DNA of 5,082 bases from positions 1-5,082 of the forward strand of contig MZGM01000120.1 of assembly GCA_002085035.1 (NCBI GenBank). The letters run 5' to 3'. How positions within the stretch are numbered: the stretch's first letter is position 1; each line of letters opens with the position of its first letter. The position numbers and the translations under genes are program-made. Of this stretch, positions 1 through 5,082 are shown one piece after another. The notes below the pieces were generated by a model. That model was not told the origin of the DNA. It ran no database searches and worked only from the letters and a program-made list of their open reading frames with translations. This DNA comes from Candidatus Zhuqueibacterota bacterium 4484_219 (GTDB lineage Bacteria > Zhuqueibacterota > JdFR-76 > 4484-219).

Positions 1-293
1 ATGCTGTGCAAGAAGGTGATTATTCTAAATCCTATCTTTCGCGTTACGAGAGACAGTGGTACAAAGAGGAAGGTAATAATCACAAAGTTTTCTATCGATT
101 GAAGCAAGCTGTCTACAAATTAACCGATGATGATCTCAACCGTACAGCCGAGGCTGTTCTTAAATTACCTCAGCCTAAACGCACCATTGTTAATGTGTTC
201 AAAGCTGCTTTGATTAATAACCCAAAGTTGATTATTGATGCCATAAAGGTTTTTAAAGATCAGACGTTTGCTGTTTTCGAACCGCTGACGTGA
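1..293 (+). CDS. C-terminal part of a geranylgeranyl reductase-family FAD-dependent oxidoreductase (partial)
   Basis: The reading frame is open from the left edge (first full codon at 3) to the TGA at 291-293, so about 97 C-terminal residues of a larger protein are visible. A GTG at 6 could be read as a start, but the frame continues upstream and the sequence looks like the middle of a helical C-terminal domain. The pattern EGDYSKSYLSRYERQW, then a charged helical stretch (KLTDDDLN) and a hydrophobic tail (NPKLIIDAIKVF), resembles the end of geranylgeranyl reductase/FixC-like flavoproteins. These use FAD to reduce isoprenoid chains of lipids or quinones, or act as electron-transfer dehydrogenases. 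The FAD-binding Rossmann motif and active site would lie outside the window, so the family call rests on the tail alone and the substrate is unknown. A generic NAD(P)/FAD-dependent oxidoreductase is the main alternative. Confidence 0.6.
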   Translation, partial: AVQEGDYSKSYLSRYERQWYKEEGNNHKVFYRLKQAVYKLTDDDLNRTAEAVLKLPQPKRTIVNVFKAALINNPKLIIDAIKVFKDQTFAVFEPLT

Positions 294-304
294 GCGAGTA
301 GAAG

Positions 305-334
305 TAACCGATGGATGTGAACATCATACGGTTA
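305..334 (+). other. Intergenic hairpin after the oxidoreductase gene
   Basis: TAACCG at 305-310 pairs exactly with CGGTTA at 329-334. Inside, AT (311-312) can pair with AT (326-327), and GATG (314-317) pairs with CATC (322-325) around a TGAA loop, leaving single bulges at 313 and 328. It begins 12 nt after the stop codon. No T-run follows directly, so it is not a classical intrinsic terminator. It may protect the 3' end of the mRNA or act together with the weaker hairpin that follows. Pairing is seen in the sequence; the role is inferred. Confidence 0.45.
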
Positions 335-336
335 GG

Positions 337-368
337 TCAAAAGACTTCGATTTTGAAATTCCTTTTTT
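337..368 (+). terminator. Weak terminator-like hairpin plus T-run
   Basis: TCAAAA (337-342) pairs with TTTTGA (351-356) around an 8-nt loop, and a run of six T lies at 363-368. The stem is nearly all A-T and the T-run starts 6 nt after the stem, so this is a poor intrinsic terminator by itself. Together with the stronger hairpin at 305-334 it could end the oxidoreductase transcript. Confidence 0.25.
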
Positions 369-456
369 AGGACGTCGTTCTCTGTGATTATCTAGGGGGG
401 ATCGTAGGTGTGAAATATTTTTTGTAGGGTCACTTTTTATTCGGACAAATCACAAG

Positions 457-1017
457 GTGCAAAAATCTTTTAGAACTCGCATTTTTAATATCTCCAACGG
501 GTTGACGGTATTACGTATTTTGCTGTTGCCACCTATTGTAGTTTTATTCTCTCGAGGCACATCAACAGCAGAAAGAGTGGCTATTTTTTTGATGATTTTA
601 GCAGCGCTAACTGACGTGCTTGATGGTTACCTTGCCCGTCGCCTGAATCAGAAAACTGATCTTGGCCGTGTGCTTGATCCGATTAGCGATAAGCTTAGTT
701 TGATCGTAGTAGGCTTTTTACTGTACAAATTTCGTGATTTTCCACTCTGGGCGCTATTACTCCTTGGCGGTCGTGATTTGCTGTTTTTTTTTCTCGGTGC
801 TCTTCTTTTGAAAAAGACAAAAGTTGTTCCCGAAGCTCGTACAGCGGGAAAAATTACCACTTCTGTTTTTGCAGTCACCTTTCTTCTTTACCTCTTTCGT
901 CTTTCACCCTACAATACTATTTTGCTCCACATAAGCATAGTTGTGTTCATATTTTCTTTTTTTGATTATGCTCGACGCTTTCTGCGGGTTTTACAGGGGC
1001 GTTGCCATCAGTTTTGA
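457..1017 (+). CDS. pgsA: CDP-alcohol phosphatidyltransferase, probably CDP-diacylglycerol-glycerol-3-phosphate phosphatidyltransferase
   Basis: This 186-residue integral membrane enzyme carries the complete CDP-alcohol phosphotransferase signature DxxDGxxAR-x8-GxxxDxxxD: D53, D56, G57, A60, R61, G70, D74 and D78. The acidic residues bind the catalytic metals and the CDP moiety. Hydrophobic segments lie around 12-32, 38-52, 80-92, 97-118, 132-148 and 153-170, as expected for a six-helix protein. R106-D107 and P125/G131-K132 match other conserved family positions. Length suits PgsA, which makes phosphatidylglycerol phosphate from CDP-diacylglycerol and glycerol-3-phosphate at the inner membrane. 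Specificity cannot be proved by the signature; a CDP-alcohol-type cardiolipin synthase or another headgroup enzyme is possible. The start is GTG 457, the only ATG/GTG/TTG between the in-frame TGA at 385 and the conserved NISNGLTVLR entry. Its Shine-Dalgarno is weak. A run of nine T lies at 784-792. Confidence 0.88.
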   Translation: MQKSFRTRIFNISNGLTVLRILLLPPIVVLFSRGTSTAERVAIFLMILAALTDVLDGYLARRLNQKTDLGRVLDPISDKLSLIVVGFLLYKFRDFPLWALLLLGGRDLLFFFLGALLLKKTKVVPEARTAGKITTSVFAVTFLLYLFRLSPYNTILLHISIVVFIFSFFDYARRFLRVLQGRCHQF

Positions 1018-1155
1018 TTTATCAGCACAAAAGATATTGTTTTGGCTTTGCTTTGAGAAATGGATTGAAATATTGAAAATATTTCATTACATTTTAGTAG
1101 TTGTTAATAGACTGTTCACGGAATCAAGATGAAATTAAAAAGGTATGAGTAGCAA
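1018..1155 (+). other. Gap between pgsA and ftsY (138 nt)
   Basis: The gap is AT-rich and holds no convincing gene. It contains a promoter-like pair with a palindrome in its spacer (1065-1093) and an AAAAAGG tract at 1137-1143, 12 nt before the ftsY ATG, as a possible distant ribosome binding site. GAG at 1147-1149 lies closer but is only three bases. No terminator for pgsA is apparent. Confidence 0.5.
1065..1093 (+). promoter_or_regulatory. Candidate ftsY-rimO promoter overlapping a 21-bp palindrome
   Basis: TTGAAA at 1065-1070 (5 of 6 to the sigma-70 -35 consensus) stands 17 nt from TACATT at 1088-1093 (4 of 6 to the -10). The spacer is occupied by a perfect inverted repeat: TGAAATATT (1066-1074), GAA, AATATTTCA (1078-1086). 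A dyad of this size between -35 and -10 is typical of a repressor operator. The promoter match is only moderate, and if the host is Bacteroidetes-like its primary sigma factor prefers a different -10, so the palindrome is the firmer observation. Confidence 0.4.
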
Positions 1156-2085
1156 ATGGCAATGTTTGACAAACTGAAAGCAGGGTTAACCAAGACTCGG
1201 GAAAATATAGCTGGACGTATTCAGCAAGTGCTAAAAGGTAGGCAGCGTCTTGATGTAGAACTGTTAGAACAGATTGAGGAAATTCTCATCAGCAGCGATA
1301 TCGGAGTGGATACGACGTTAGAACTGATTGATAATCTTCAACATCAGCTCGGCCGTGAGAAAAATTTGGACGAGGATACTATCAAGGCTTTCATCTGTGA
1401 GGAGCTTAAAAGACTGGTCAATGCTGATGGTGTTGGTGGGGTTAGCGATGGCGATCATTTTGCGGTTCCAAGCAAACCTTGGGTGATTATGGTGGTGGGA
1501 GTTAATGGCACCGGTAAAACTACTACTATCGGGAAATTGGCCTATCAATATCAGAAGCGTGGTCACCGAGTGCTATTGGCGGCAGCAGATACATTTCGAG
1601 CGGCGGCTTCAGAGCAGTTGGAAATCTGGGCAGAACGTGTTGGAGCAGAGTTAGTCCGTCAGCAGCCAGGTGCAGACCCTGCAGCTGTTGCTTTTGATGC
1701 CATCCGGGCCGCACACGCTCGTGGGGTCGACGTGTTGATAATCGATACCGCGGGCCGACTTCATACCAAGGTTAATTTAATGGAAGAACTTAAAAAGATC
1801 AGTCGGGTGCTGAGTAAGCAGATAACTACTGCTCCGCATGAGGTCTTGTTAGTATTGGATGCTACTATTGGTCAGAATGCTCTTCAGCAGGCAAAGCAGT
1901 TTCAGCAGACAGTAGGTGTCACTGGCATAGTGCTCACCAAGTTAGATGGTACCGCAAAGGGGGGCATTGTGCTTTCTGTAATGCACCAACTTCAGATGCC
2001 AGTCAAATTTGTTGGAATCGGAGAAAAGATCGAAGACTTGCAGCCGTTCGATGCTCAAACTTTTATTGACGCTATGTTTGCGTAA
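1156..2085 (+). CDS. ftsY: Signal recognition particle receptor FtsY
   Basis: FtsY is the SRP-family GTPase that docks ribosome-SRP complexes at the inner membrane and delivers nascent membrane proteins to SecYEG. The 309 residues comprise a helical N domain (about 1-100) and a G domain (about 105-309). GTPase motifs are intact: G1 GVNGTGKTT at 115-123, the SRP-specific DTFRAAA at 145-151, G3 DTAGR at 197-201, G4 TKLDGTAKGG at 261-270, and the closing GIGEKIEDLQPF at 287-298. The conserved FtsY-type GVNGTGKTT and GEKIEDLQPF distinguish it from Ffh, and there is no C-terminal M domain. The acidic A domain of E. coli FtsY is absent. Membrane contact therefore probably depends on the amphipathic N-terminal helix (FDKLKAGLTKTRENI). 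The start is ATG 1156; ATG 1162, two codons later, is equally plausible. rimO follows after 24 nt, suggesting co-transcription. Confidence 0.97.
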   Translation: MAMFDKLKAGLTKTRENIAGRIQQVLKGRQRLDVELLEQIEEILISSDIGVDTTLELIDNLQHQLGREKNLDEDTIKAFICEELKRLVNADGVGGVSDGDHFAVPSKPWVIMVVGVNGTGKTTTIGKLAYQYQKRGHRVLLAAADTFRAAASEQLEIWAERVGAELVRQQPGADPAAVAFDAIRAAHARGVDVLIIDTAGRLHTKVNLMEELKKISRVLSKQITTAPHEVLLVLDATIGQNALQQAKQFQQTVGVTGIVLTKLDGTAKGGIVLSVMHQLQMPVKFVGIGEKIEDLQPFDAQTFIDAMFA

Positions 2086-2109
2086 CAAATAATTTAGTTA
2101 GTAAGACTG

Positions 2110-3399
2110 ATGAAAGTTCATATTGTCTCTTTAGGCTGTCCCAAAAATTTGGTAGACTCTGAGAATATTCTGGGAGAGCTAAAACGGCGGGGGGCAAAGA
2201 TTACTTTTAATCCTCAGGAAGCTGATGCGATTGTTATTAATACCTGCGGTTTCATCGAAGATGCCAAAAAGGAGTCTATCGAGACAATTTTTCAAGCAGT
2301 ACGTCTAAAAGAGCAAGGAAATTGTCGCAGGCTGATTGTTACCGGTTGTCTTTCACAGCGTTATCGTCAGGAACTTGAGCAGGGGATTCCAGAAGTTGAT
2401 GCCTATTTTGGTGCTCGTTCGATTAATGATGTGCAGAGGTCGATAGCAGAAACCTTGGGCCTTACTCACTGCAACGGTTGGGAACATGCCCGTGAGGTTA
2501 CCACTGCGCCAGTTTATGCATATCTGAAGATTGCCGAGGGCTGTGACAATCGCTGCAGCTTCTGTGCAATTCCGTTAATTCGTGGCCCATATCAAAGTCG
2601 ACCGATGGATGAAATTGTAACTGAGGCTCGGCGGTTAATTACAATGGGGATTCAGGAATTAATCTTGGTAGCACAGGACACTACTTACTACGGACAGGAT
2701 CTGGGGCAAGAAGTGGAATTAGCCGATCTGGTGGAGGTTCTATCCCAAATAGAGGGAGTACGTTGGCTGCGTCTGCTTTACACTTACCCGAATCGTATCA
2801 CAGACCGTTTGATTGATGTTATTGCCGAGCATCCTAACGTTTGTAAGTATTTGGACGTGCCCATCCAACACATTTCAGATCGGATTTTAAAGCGCATGCT
2901 TCGAGGTACAAACCGGCGGGAAATTGAGACGATTATCGAGAAACTGTGTCAGCGCATTCCCGATTTGGCGATTCGCACTACGGTAATGGTAGGATTCCCC
3001 GGCGAAAGCGACTCTGATTTCCAACAGCTTTATGATTTTGTCGAAACGAGCCGATTTGAAAGATTGGGGGTGTTTCAATTTTCCCCGGAGGAAGGTACGC
3101 CAGCATTTGATTTTCGTCCGCAAGTTCCTGAAAATGTTAAACAAGAACGTTATGATGCATTGATGGCGTTGCAGCAAGAGATTTCCTGGGAAGAAAATCA
3201 GAAACTGGTGGGGGAAAAACTTTTGGTACATATTGACCGATTTGATGATGAAAAGGGATGTTTCCAAGGTCGTACCGAGTGGGACAGTCCGGAGATAGAC
3301 AATTGCGTCTACGTCAAGGGTGAAGTGAACGAGGGAGAATTTTATTCGGTACTCATTCAATCGGCTACTCAATATGAGCTTTACGGCATTATCGATTAA
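2110..3399 (+). CDS. rimO: Ribosomal protein S12 methylthiotransferase RimO
   Basis: RimO is a radical-SAM enzyme that adds a methylthio group to the beta-carbon of a conserved aspartate (Asp88 in E. coli S12). The 429 residues show the three expected domains. The N-terminal MTTase domain (about 1-115) has cluster cysteines C10 (SLGCPKN), C46 (NTCGF) and C80 (TGCLSQRY). The radical-SAM domain (about 131-358) has the CxxxCxxC motif C145, C149, C152 within EGCDNRCSFCAIPLIRG. A C-terminal TRAM domain (about 361-429) includes GRTEWDSPEID. The CSFCAIPLIRG string and the SPEID-type TRAM motif favour RimO over the tRNA enzymes MiaB and MtaB. Length is normal and all six cluster ligands are present. 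The ATG at 2110 precedes the canonical opening MKVHIVSLGCPKN, yet no Shine-Dalgarno is visible. Translation may be coupled to ftsY, which ends 24 nt upstream. Confidence 0.96.
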   Translation: MKVHIVSLGCPKNLVDSENILGELKRRGAKITFNPQEADAIVINTCGFIEDAKKESIETIFQAVRLKEQGNCRRLIVTGCLSQRYRQELEQGIPEVDAYFGARSINDVQRSIAETLGLTHCNGWEHAREVTTAPVYAYLKIAEGCDNRCSFCAIPLIRGPYQSRPMDEIVTEARRLITMGIQELILVAQDTTYYGQDLGQEVELADLVEVLSQIEGVRWLRLLYTYPNRITDRLIDVIAEHPNVCKYLDVPIQHISDRILKRMLRGTNRREIETIIEKLCQRIPDLAIRTTVMVGFPGESDSDFQQLYDFVETSRFERLGVFQFSPEEGTPAFDFRPQVPENVKQERYDALMALQQEISWEENQKLVGEKLLVHIDRFDDEKGCFQGRTEWDSPEIDNCVYVKGEVNEGEFYSVLIQSATQYELYGIID

Positions 3400-3429
3400 A
3401 TTTTTTTGTAAGAACAGTTATCTTTCCAA

Positions 3430-3656
3430 TGCAAAAATCAAAAAGTAAACATCAAAATGACATAGTAAAATCCAAAAATATTTCCTCCTTGAGAATCATA
3501 AATATTGGTAAACCAGTAAGTCGCTAATCTGGTTAATGGATCATAGATTCTGGAGGGAAAAATATTAATCTCAAATTGCAATTCGTGTTCGTGCTTGTAT
3601 ATCCCAGCAGAAGAACGATAATTTTTGAATTTTAATATTTGATTTTTTCATTTGCA
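3430..3656. repeat. Possible non-coding element with imperfect terminal inverted repeats
   Basis: The left end begins TGCAAA (3430-3435) and the right end closes with its complement TTTGCA (3651-3656). Within the arms, 3437-3458 aligns to the reverse complement of 3621-3643 with roughly four mismatches and one indel, sharing ATCAAA, TAAA and TCAAAA blocks. The enclosed 227 bp is non-coding and contains the hairpin at 3477-3566, a layout like a miniature inverted-repeat element. No target-site duplication is evident, and because both arms are low-complexity A/T sequence a chance match is a real possibility. Confidence 0.3.
3477..3566. repeat. Compound imperfect hairpin of about 90 nt
   Basis: Three nested stems share one axis. 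The outer stem pairs AATATTTCCTCC (3477-3488) with the GGAGGGAAAAATATT arm (3552-3566), with three bases bulged on the right. The middle stem pairs AGAATC (3492-3497) with GATTCT (3546-3551), extendable by two pairs past a bulged A at 3545. The inner stem pairs AACCAG (3511-3516) with CTGGTT (3529-3534) around a 12-nt loop. Three ordered matches argue against chance. It could be a structured RNA, a decayed mobile repeat or a processing site. No known RNA family was recognised. Confidence 0.5.
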
Positions 3657-3680
3657 AATTACTGCGCGGGGGAATACTGC

Positions 3681-3699
3681 GTTAACTTTCATTATTAAC
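3681..3699. promoter_or_regulatory. Short palindrome upstream of the GWxTD gene
   Basis: GTTAA (3681-3685) and TTAAC (3695-3699) form a dyad with a 9-nt spacer. A direct repeat TACTGCG (3660-3666 and 3675-3681) abuts its left side. These could be a protein-binding site, but arms this short arise readily by chance. Confidence 0.2.
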
Positions 3700-3700
3700 T

Positions 3701-3731
3701 CCGGGGTAGAAGTCTTATACCCGGGGGGAGG
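3701..3731 (+). promoter_or_regulatory. Leader hairpin abutting a strong ribosome binding site
   Basis: CCGGGGTA (3701-3708) pairs with TACCCGG (3718-3724), one G bulged, around a 9-nt loop. The right arm runs straight into GGGGAGG (3725-3731), the strongest Shine-Dalgarno in the window, placed 9 nt before ATG 3741. This site decides the start: the upstream in-frame TTG at 3732 would leave no spacing. The left-arm CCGGGG is repeated at 3721-3726. A stem touching the ribosome binding site could limit ribosome access, which is an inference. Confidence 0.5.
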
Positions 3732-3740
3732 TTGGTTTTT

Positions 3741-5045
3741 ATGATCAAAAAAATTTGTCTGGGTGGGGTGTTGACTTTGGTTGGTGTGATAGGCCCCATA
3801 GGAAGTCAAGCTCAACTCGAGATGATACATGTTCAAAATGTTGGGATGCCCAGGTTCTTTTTTGAAGTAGCCGGAGCAGCAGCGGATTCACTTGATCGTA
3901 GCAGACTTTACATTAGTGTCAAAGTTTCCAATGATGAACTCCAATACCTAAAAGTAGAAGATCACTTTGAGGCAAAATATGATGTAGATCTGATAGTTCT
4001 AGATCGAAATGGGAATCAGGTGAAGAGCAAGAGCTGCCGACAGCGTAGCATCGTTAAGACTTATGAGCAGACAAATTCAAATGAATTGATGAATCATTTC
4101 ATGACGCAACTGGACTTACCACCAGGCAAGTACGAAGTAATTTGCAAGCTTACAGATGTGGATTCGAAAAAAACTGTGACTCGTAGCAAAAAAGTGACGT
4201 TGCAAGATTTTTCGACCTCGGGGATTAATATTAGTGATATTTTATTTGTTGAAGACGAGCAATTTCAGTTGAGTAGCTCCCAACAAACATCTCCTCTGAA
4301 TATTAAAAGTTCTGGAAAGATAATGAAACAGTTGTTTGCATATTTTGAAATTTACAACTCCCGCCCAGCTAATAGCTACAAAATTTCTTACAACATTCGG
4401 GATTTTCGCAACAGGAAAGTGAATAAAGACAAAAAAATTACTGTTGCAAGAACAGGGTTTCGTACTAAAGTGTTCCTTCCCATACCTACTCAAAAACTTA
4501 GTACTGCACAATATCGGTTAGAGGTTTCTGTCGCTGATGCTAACCAAAAGAAGAAAAAATCACGAGTCTTTCAACTTCGGGGTTTGCATGTACCTGTATT
4601 TATTACCAATATTGACCAGGCAATCGATCAATTGCGGTACATTGCCAATAAAAAAGACATAGAAAAAATACGCAAGGCCCCCAAGGGACAAAAAGGTAAA
4701 TATTTTCAAGAGTTCTGGAAACACATGGATCCTACCCCTGGTACACCGGTTAATGAGTTGATGGAAGAATACTATCGACGAGTAGAAGTGGCCAATAGAG
4801 AGTTTTCTCGATTTCGTGCGGGATGGAAAACCGATATGGGGATGATTTACATCATTTTTGGCGCCCCAGATGATGTAGAACGACAGCCATACAATATTTT
4901 CTCCAATCCCTACAGCGCTCGCCAAGTCTATGCCTATGAGATATGGTATTACTACGATATCCAGCGACGTTTTATCTTTGCCGATTTTCAGGGTTTTGGA
5001 GATTATTCTTTGGTCAATCCCGTCGAGATTTATGAGAGGTATTAA
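3741..5045 (+). CDS. Secreted GWxTD domain-containing protein of unknown function
   Basis: The product has 434 residues from ATG 3741. It opens with a Sec-type signal peptide: lysines at 3-4, a hydrophobic core at 5-20, and a likely cut after SQA (24). No lipobox cysteine is present, so a periplasmic or envelope location is expected. Residues about 30-290 look like beta-rich, immunoglobulin-like segments (for example LPPGKYEVICKLTD and TAQYRLEVSVAD). The C-terminal GWxTD domain, about 290-434, holds FWKHMDPTPGTP (325-336), NELMEEYYRRVEVAN, the naming motif GWKTD (361-365) followed by MGMIYIIFGAPDDVE, then YEIWYYY and FADFQGFGDY. Family members are known mainly as conserved exported proteins without an established biochemical role, so no function is assigned. 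Length is normal and the gene appears intact. It is probably transcribed separately from rimO, given the 341-nt gap and its own strong ribosome binding site. Confidence 0.88.
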   Translation: MIKKICLGGVLTLVGVIGPIGSQAQLEMIHVQNVGMPRFFFEVAGAAADSLDRSRLYISVKVSNDELQYLKVEDHFEAKYDVDLIVLDRNGNQVKSKSCRQRSIVKTYEQTNSNELMNHFMTQLDLPPGKYEVICKLTDVDSKKTVTRSKKVTLQDFSTSGINISDILFVEDEQFQLSSSQQTSPLNIKSSGKIMKQLFAYFEIYNSRPANSYKISYNIRDFRNRKVNKDKKITVARTGFRTKVFLPIPTQKLSTAQYRLEVSVADANQKKKKSRVFQLRGLHVPVFITNIDQAIDQLRYIANKKDIEKIRKAPKGQKGKYFQEFWKHMDPTPGTPVNELMEEYYRRVEVANREFSRFRAGWKTDMGMIYIIFGAPDDVERQPYNIFSNPYSARQVYAYEIWYYYDIQRRFIFADFQGFGDYSLVNPVEIYERY

Positions 5046-5082
5046 GGGAATATGTTGCAATGAACTAATGGTGCATCATCAA

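Larger units (their letters stand above)
3400..3740 (+). other. Structured intergenic region between rimO and the GWxTD gene (341 nt)
   Basis: No convincing gene lies here on either strand. Reading left to right there is a T-run just after the rimO stop without a clear stem, an A-rich tract with degenerate ATCAAAA units (3430-3480), a compound hairpin (3477-3566), and an unremarkable stretch (3567-3620). A T-rich tract (3621-3656) then matches the A-rich one in inverted orientation, followed by a GC-richer leader (3657-3740) with short repeats, a hairpin and a strong ribosome binding site. No confident promoter was found. The best pair, TTGCAA 3576-3581 and TATATC 3598-3603 with 16-nt spacing, scores only four of six at each box. 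Confidence 0.6.

Noticed and set aside
941..1132. 63-codon open frame overlapping the pgsA 3' end and running into the gap
   Set aside because: It overlaps the coding pgsA end by 77 nt in another frame, has no ribosome binding site, and its hydrophobic start merely reflects T-rich sequence of the membrane protein gene.
2887..3372. 161-codon open frame on the minus strand inside rimO
   Set aside because: It lies wholly antisense to the conserved radical-SAM and TRAM coding region and resembles no protein I recognise.
3400..3412. Intrinsic terminator at the T-run just after rimO
   Set aside because: No GC-containing stem precedes the T-run; only weak TTTA/TAAA pairing within the last codons was found.
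3552..3630. Short open frame after the GGAGGG at 3552-3557
   Set aside because: Its only nearby initiation codons are ATT 3564 or TTG 3576, it encodes about 20 residues, and the GGAGGG is explained as an arm of the hairpin.
3668..3731. Possible G-quadruplex from G-runs at 3668-3672, 3703-3706 and 3723-3728
   Set aside because: The runs are separated by 16 to 30 nt and there is no fourth run of three or more, so the standard pattern is not met.
3732..3740. TTG 3732 as the start of the GWxTD gene
   Set aside because: It leaves no spacing after the GGGGAGG site. ATG 3741 has 9-nt spacing and begins a standard signal peptide (MIKK...).
4560..5060. 166-codon open frame on the minus strand opposite the GWxTD domain
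   Set aside because: It is antisense to the best-conserved part of the GWxTD protein, so it is a shadow of that coding sequence.
5046..5082. Start of a further gene at ATG 5068
   Set aside because: Only five codons are visible and there is no ribosome binding site at suitable spacing; the ATGs at 5052 and 5060 hit stops after a few codons or fewer.

Overview
The window is ordinary bacterial chromosome with all genes on the + strand. Composition leans to A+T, and the gaps between genes are more AT-rich than the genes. The set is housekeeping: the tail of a flavin-dependent geranylgeranyl-reductase-like oxidoreductase, a CDP-alcohol phosphatidyltransferase (probably PgsA), the SRP receptor FtsY, and the ribosomal protein S12 methylthiotransferase RimO. 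The last gene encodes a secreted protein with a GWxTD domain, a poorly understood family that I associate mainly with Bacteroidetes/FCB-type lineages, Acidobacteria and uncultured relatives. That protein, plus weak or absent Shine-Dalgarno sites at three of the four visible starts, suggests an uncultured FCB-like bacterium. This placement is an inference. I see no phage, transposase, CRISPR, tRNA or rRNA sequence.

Layout: 1-293 is the 3' end of the oxidoreductase. 294-456 is a gap with a good hairpin, a weaker terminator-like hairpin and a tiny possible leader ORF. 457-1017 is pgsA. 1018-1155 is a gap with a promoter-like pair whose spacer is filled by a 9-bp-arm palindrome. 1156-2085 is ftsY, followed after 24 nt by rimO (2110-3399), so these two are probably co-transcribed. 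3400-3740 is the largest non-coding stretch. It holds an A-rich tract and a T-rich tract that match in inverted orientation, a roughly 90-nt compound hairpin between them, and a GC-rich leader whose hairpin touches the strong ribosome binding site of the last gene. 3741-5045 is the GWxTD gene, complete. 5046-5082 is too short to interpret.

How the genes fit together: the first three recognisable products all concern the membrane (isoprenoid or quinone-type reduction, anionic phospholipid synthesis, co-translational insertion), and RimO modifies the ribosome. The GWxTD protein has a signal peptide and should act outside the cytoplasm. The 341-nt structured gap probably makes it a separate transcription unit. 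No strong new multi-gene system is evident. The points most worth a second look are the GWxTD protein and the structured DNA just upstream of it.
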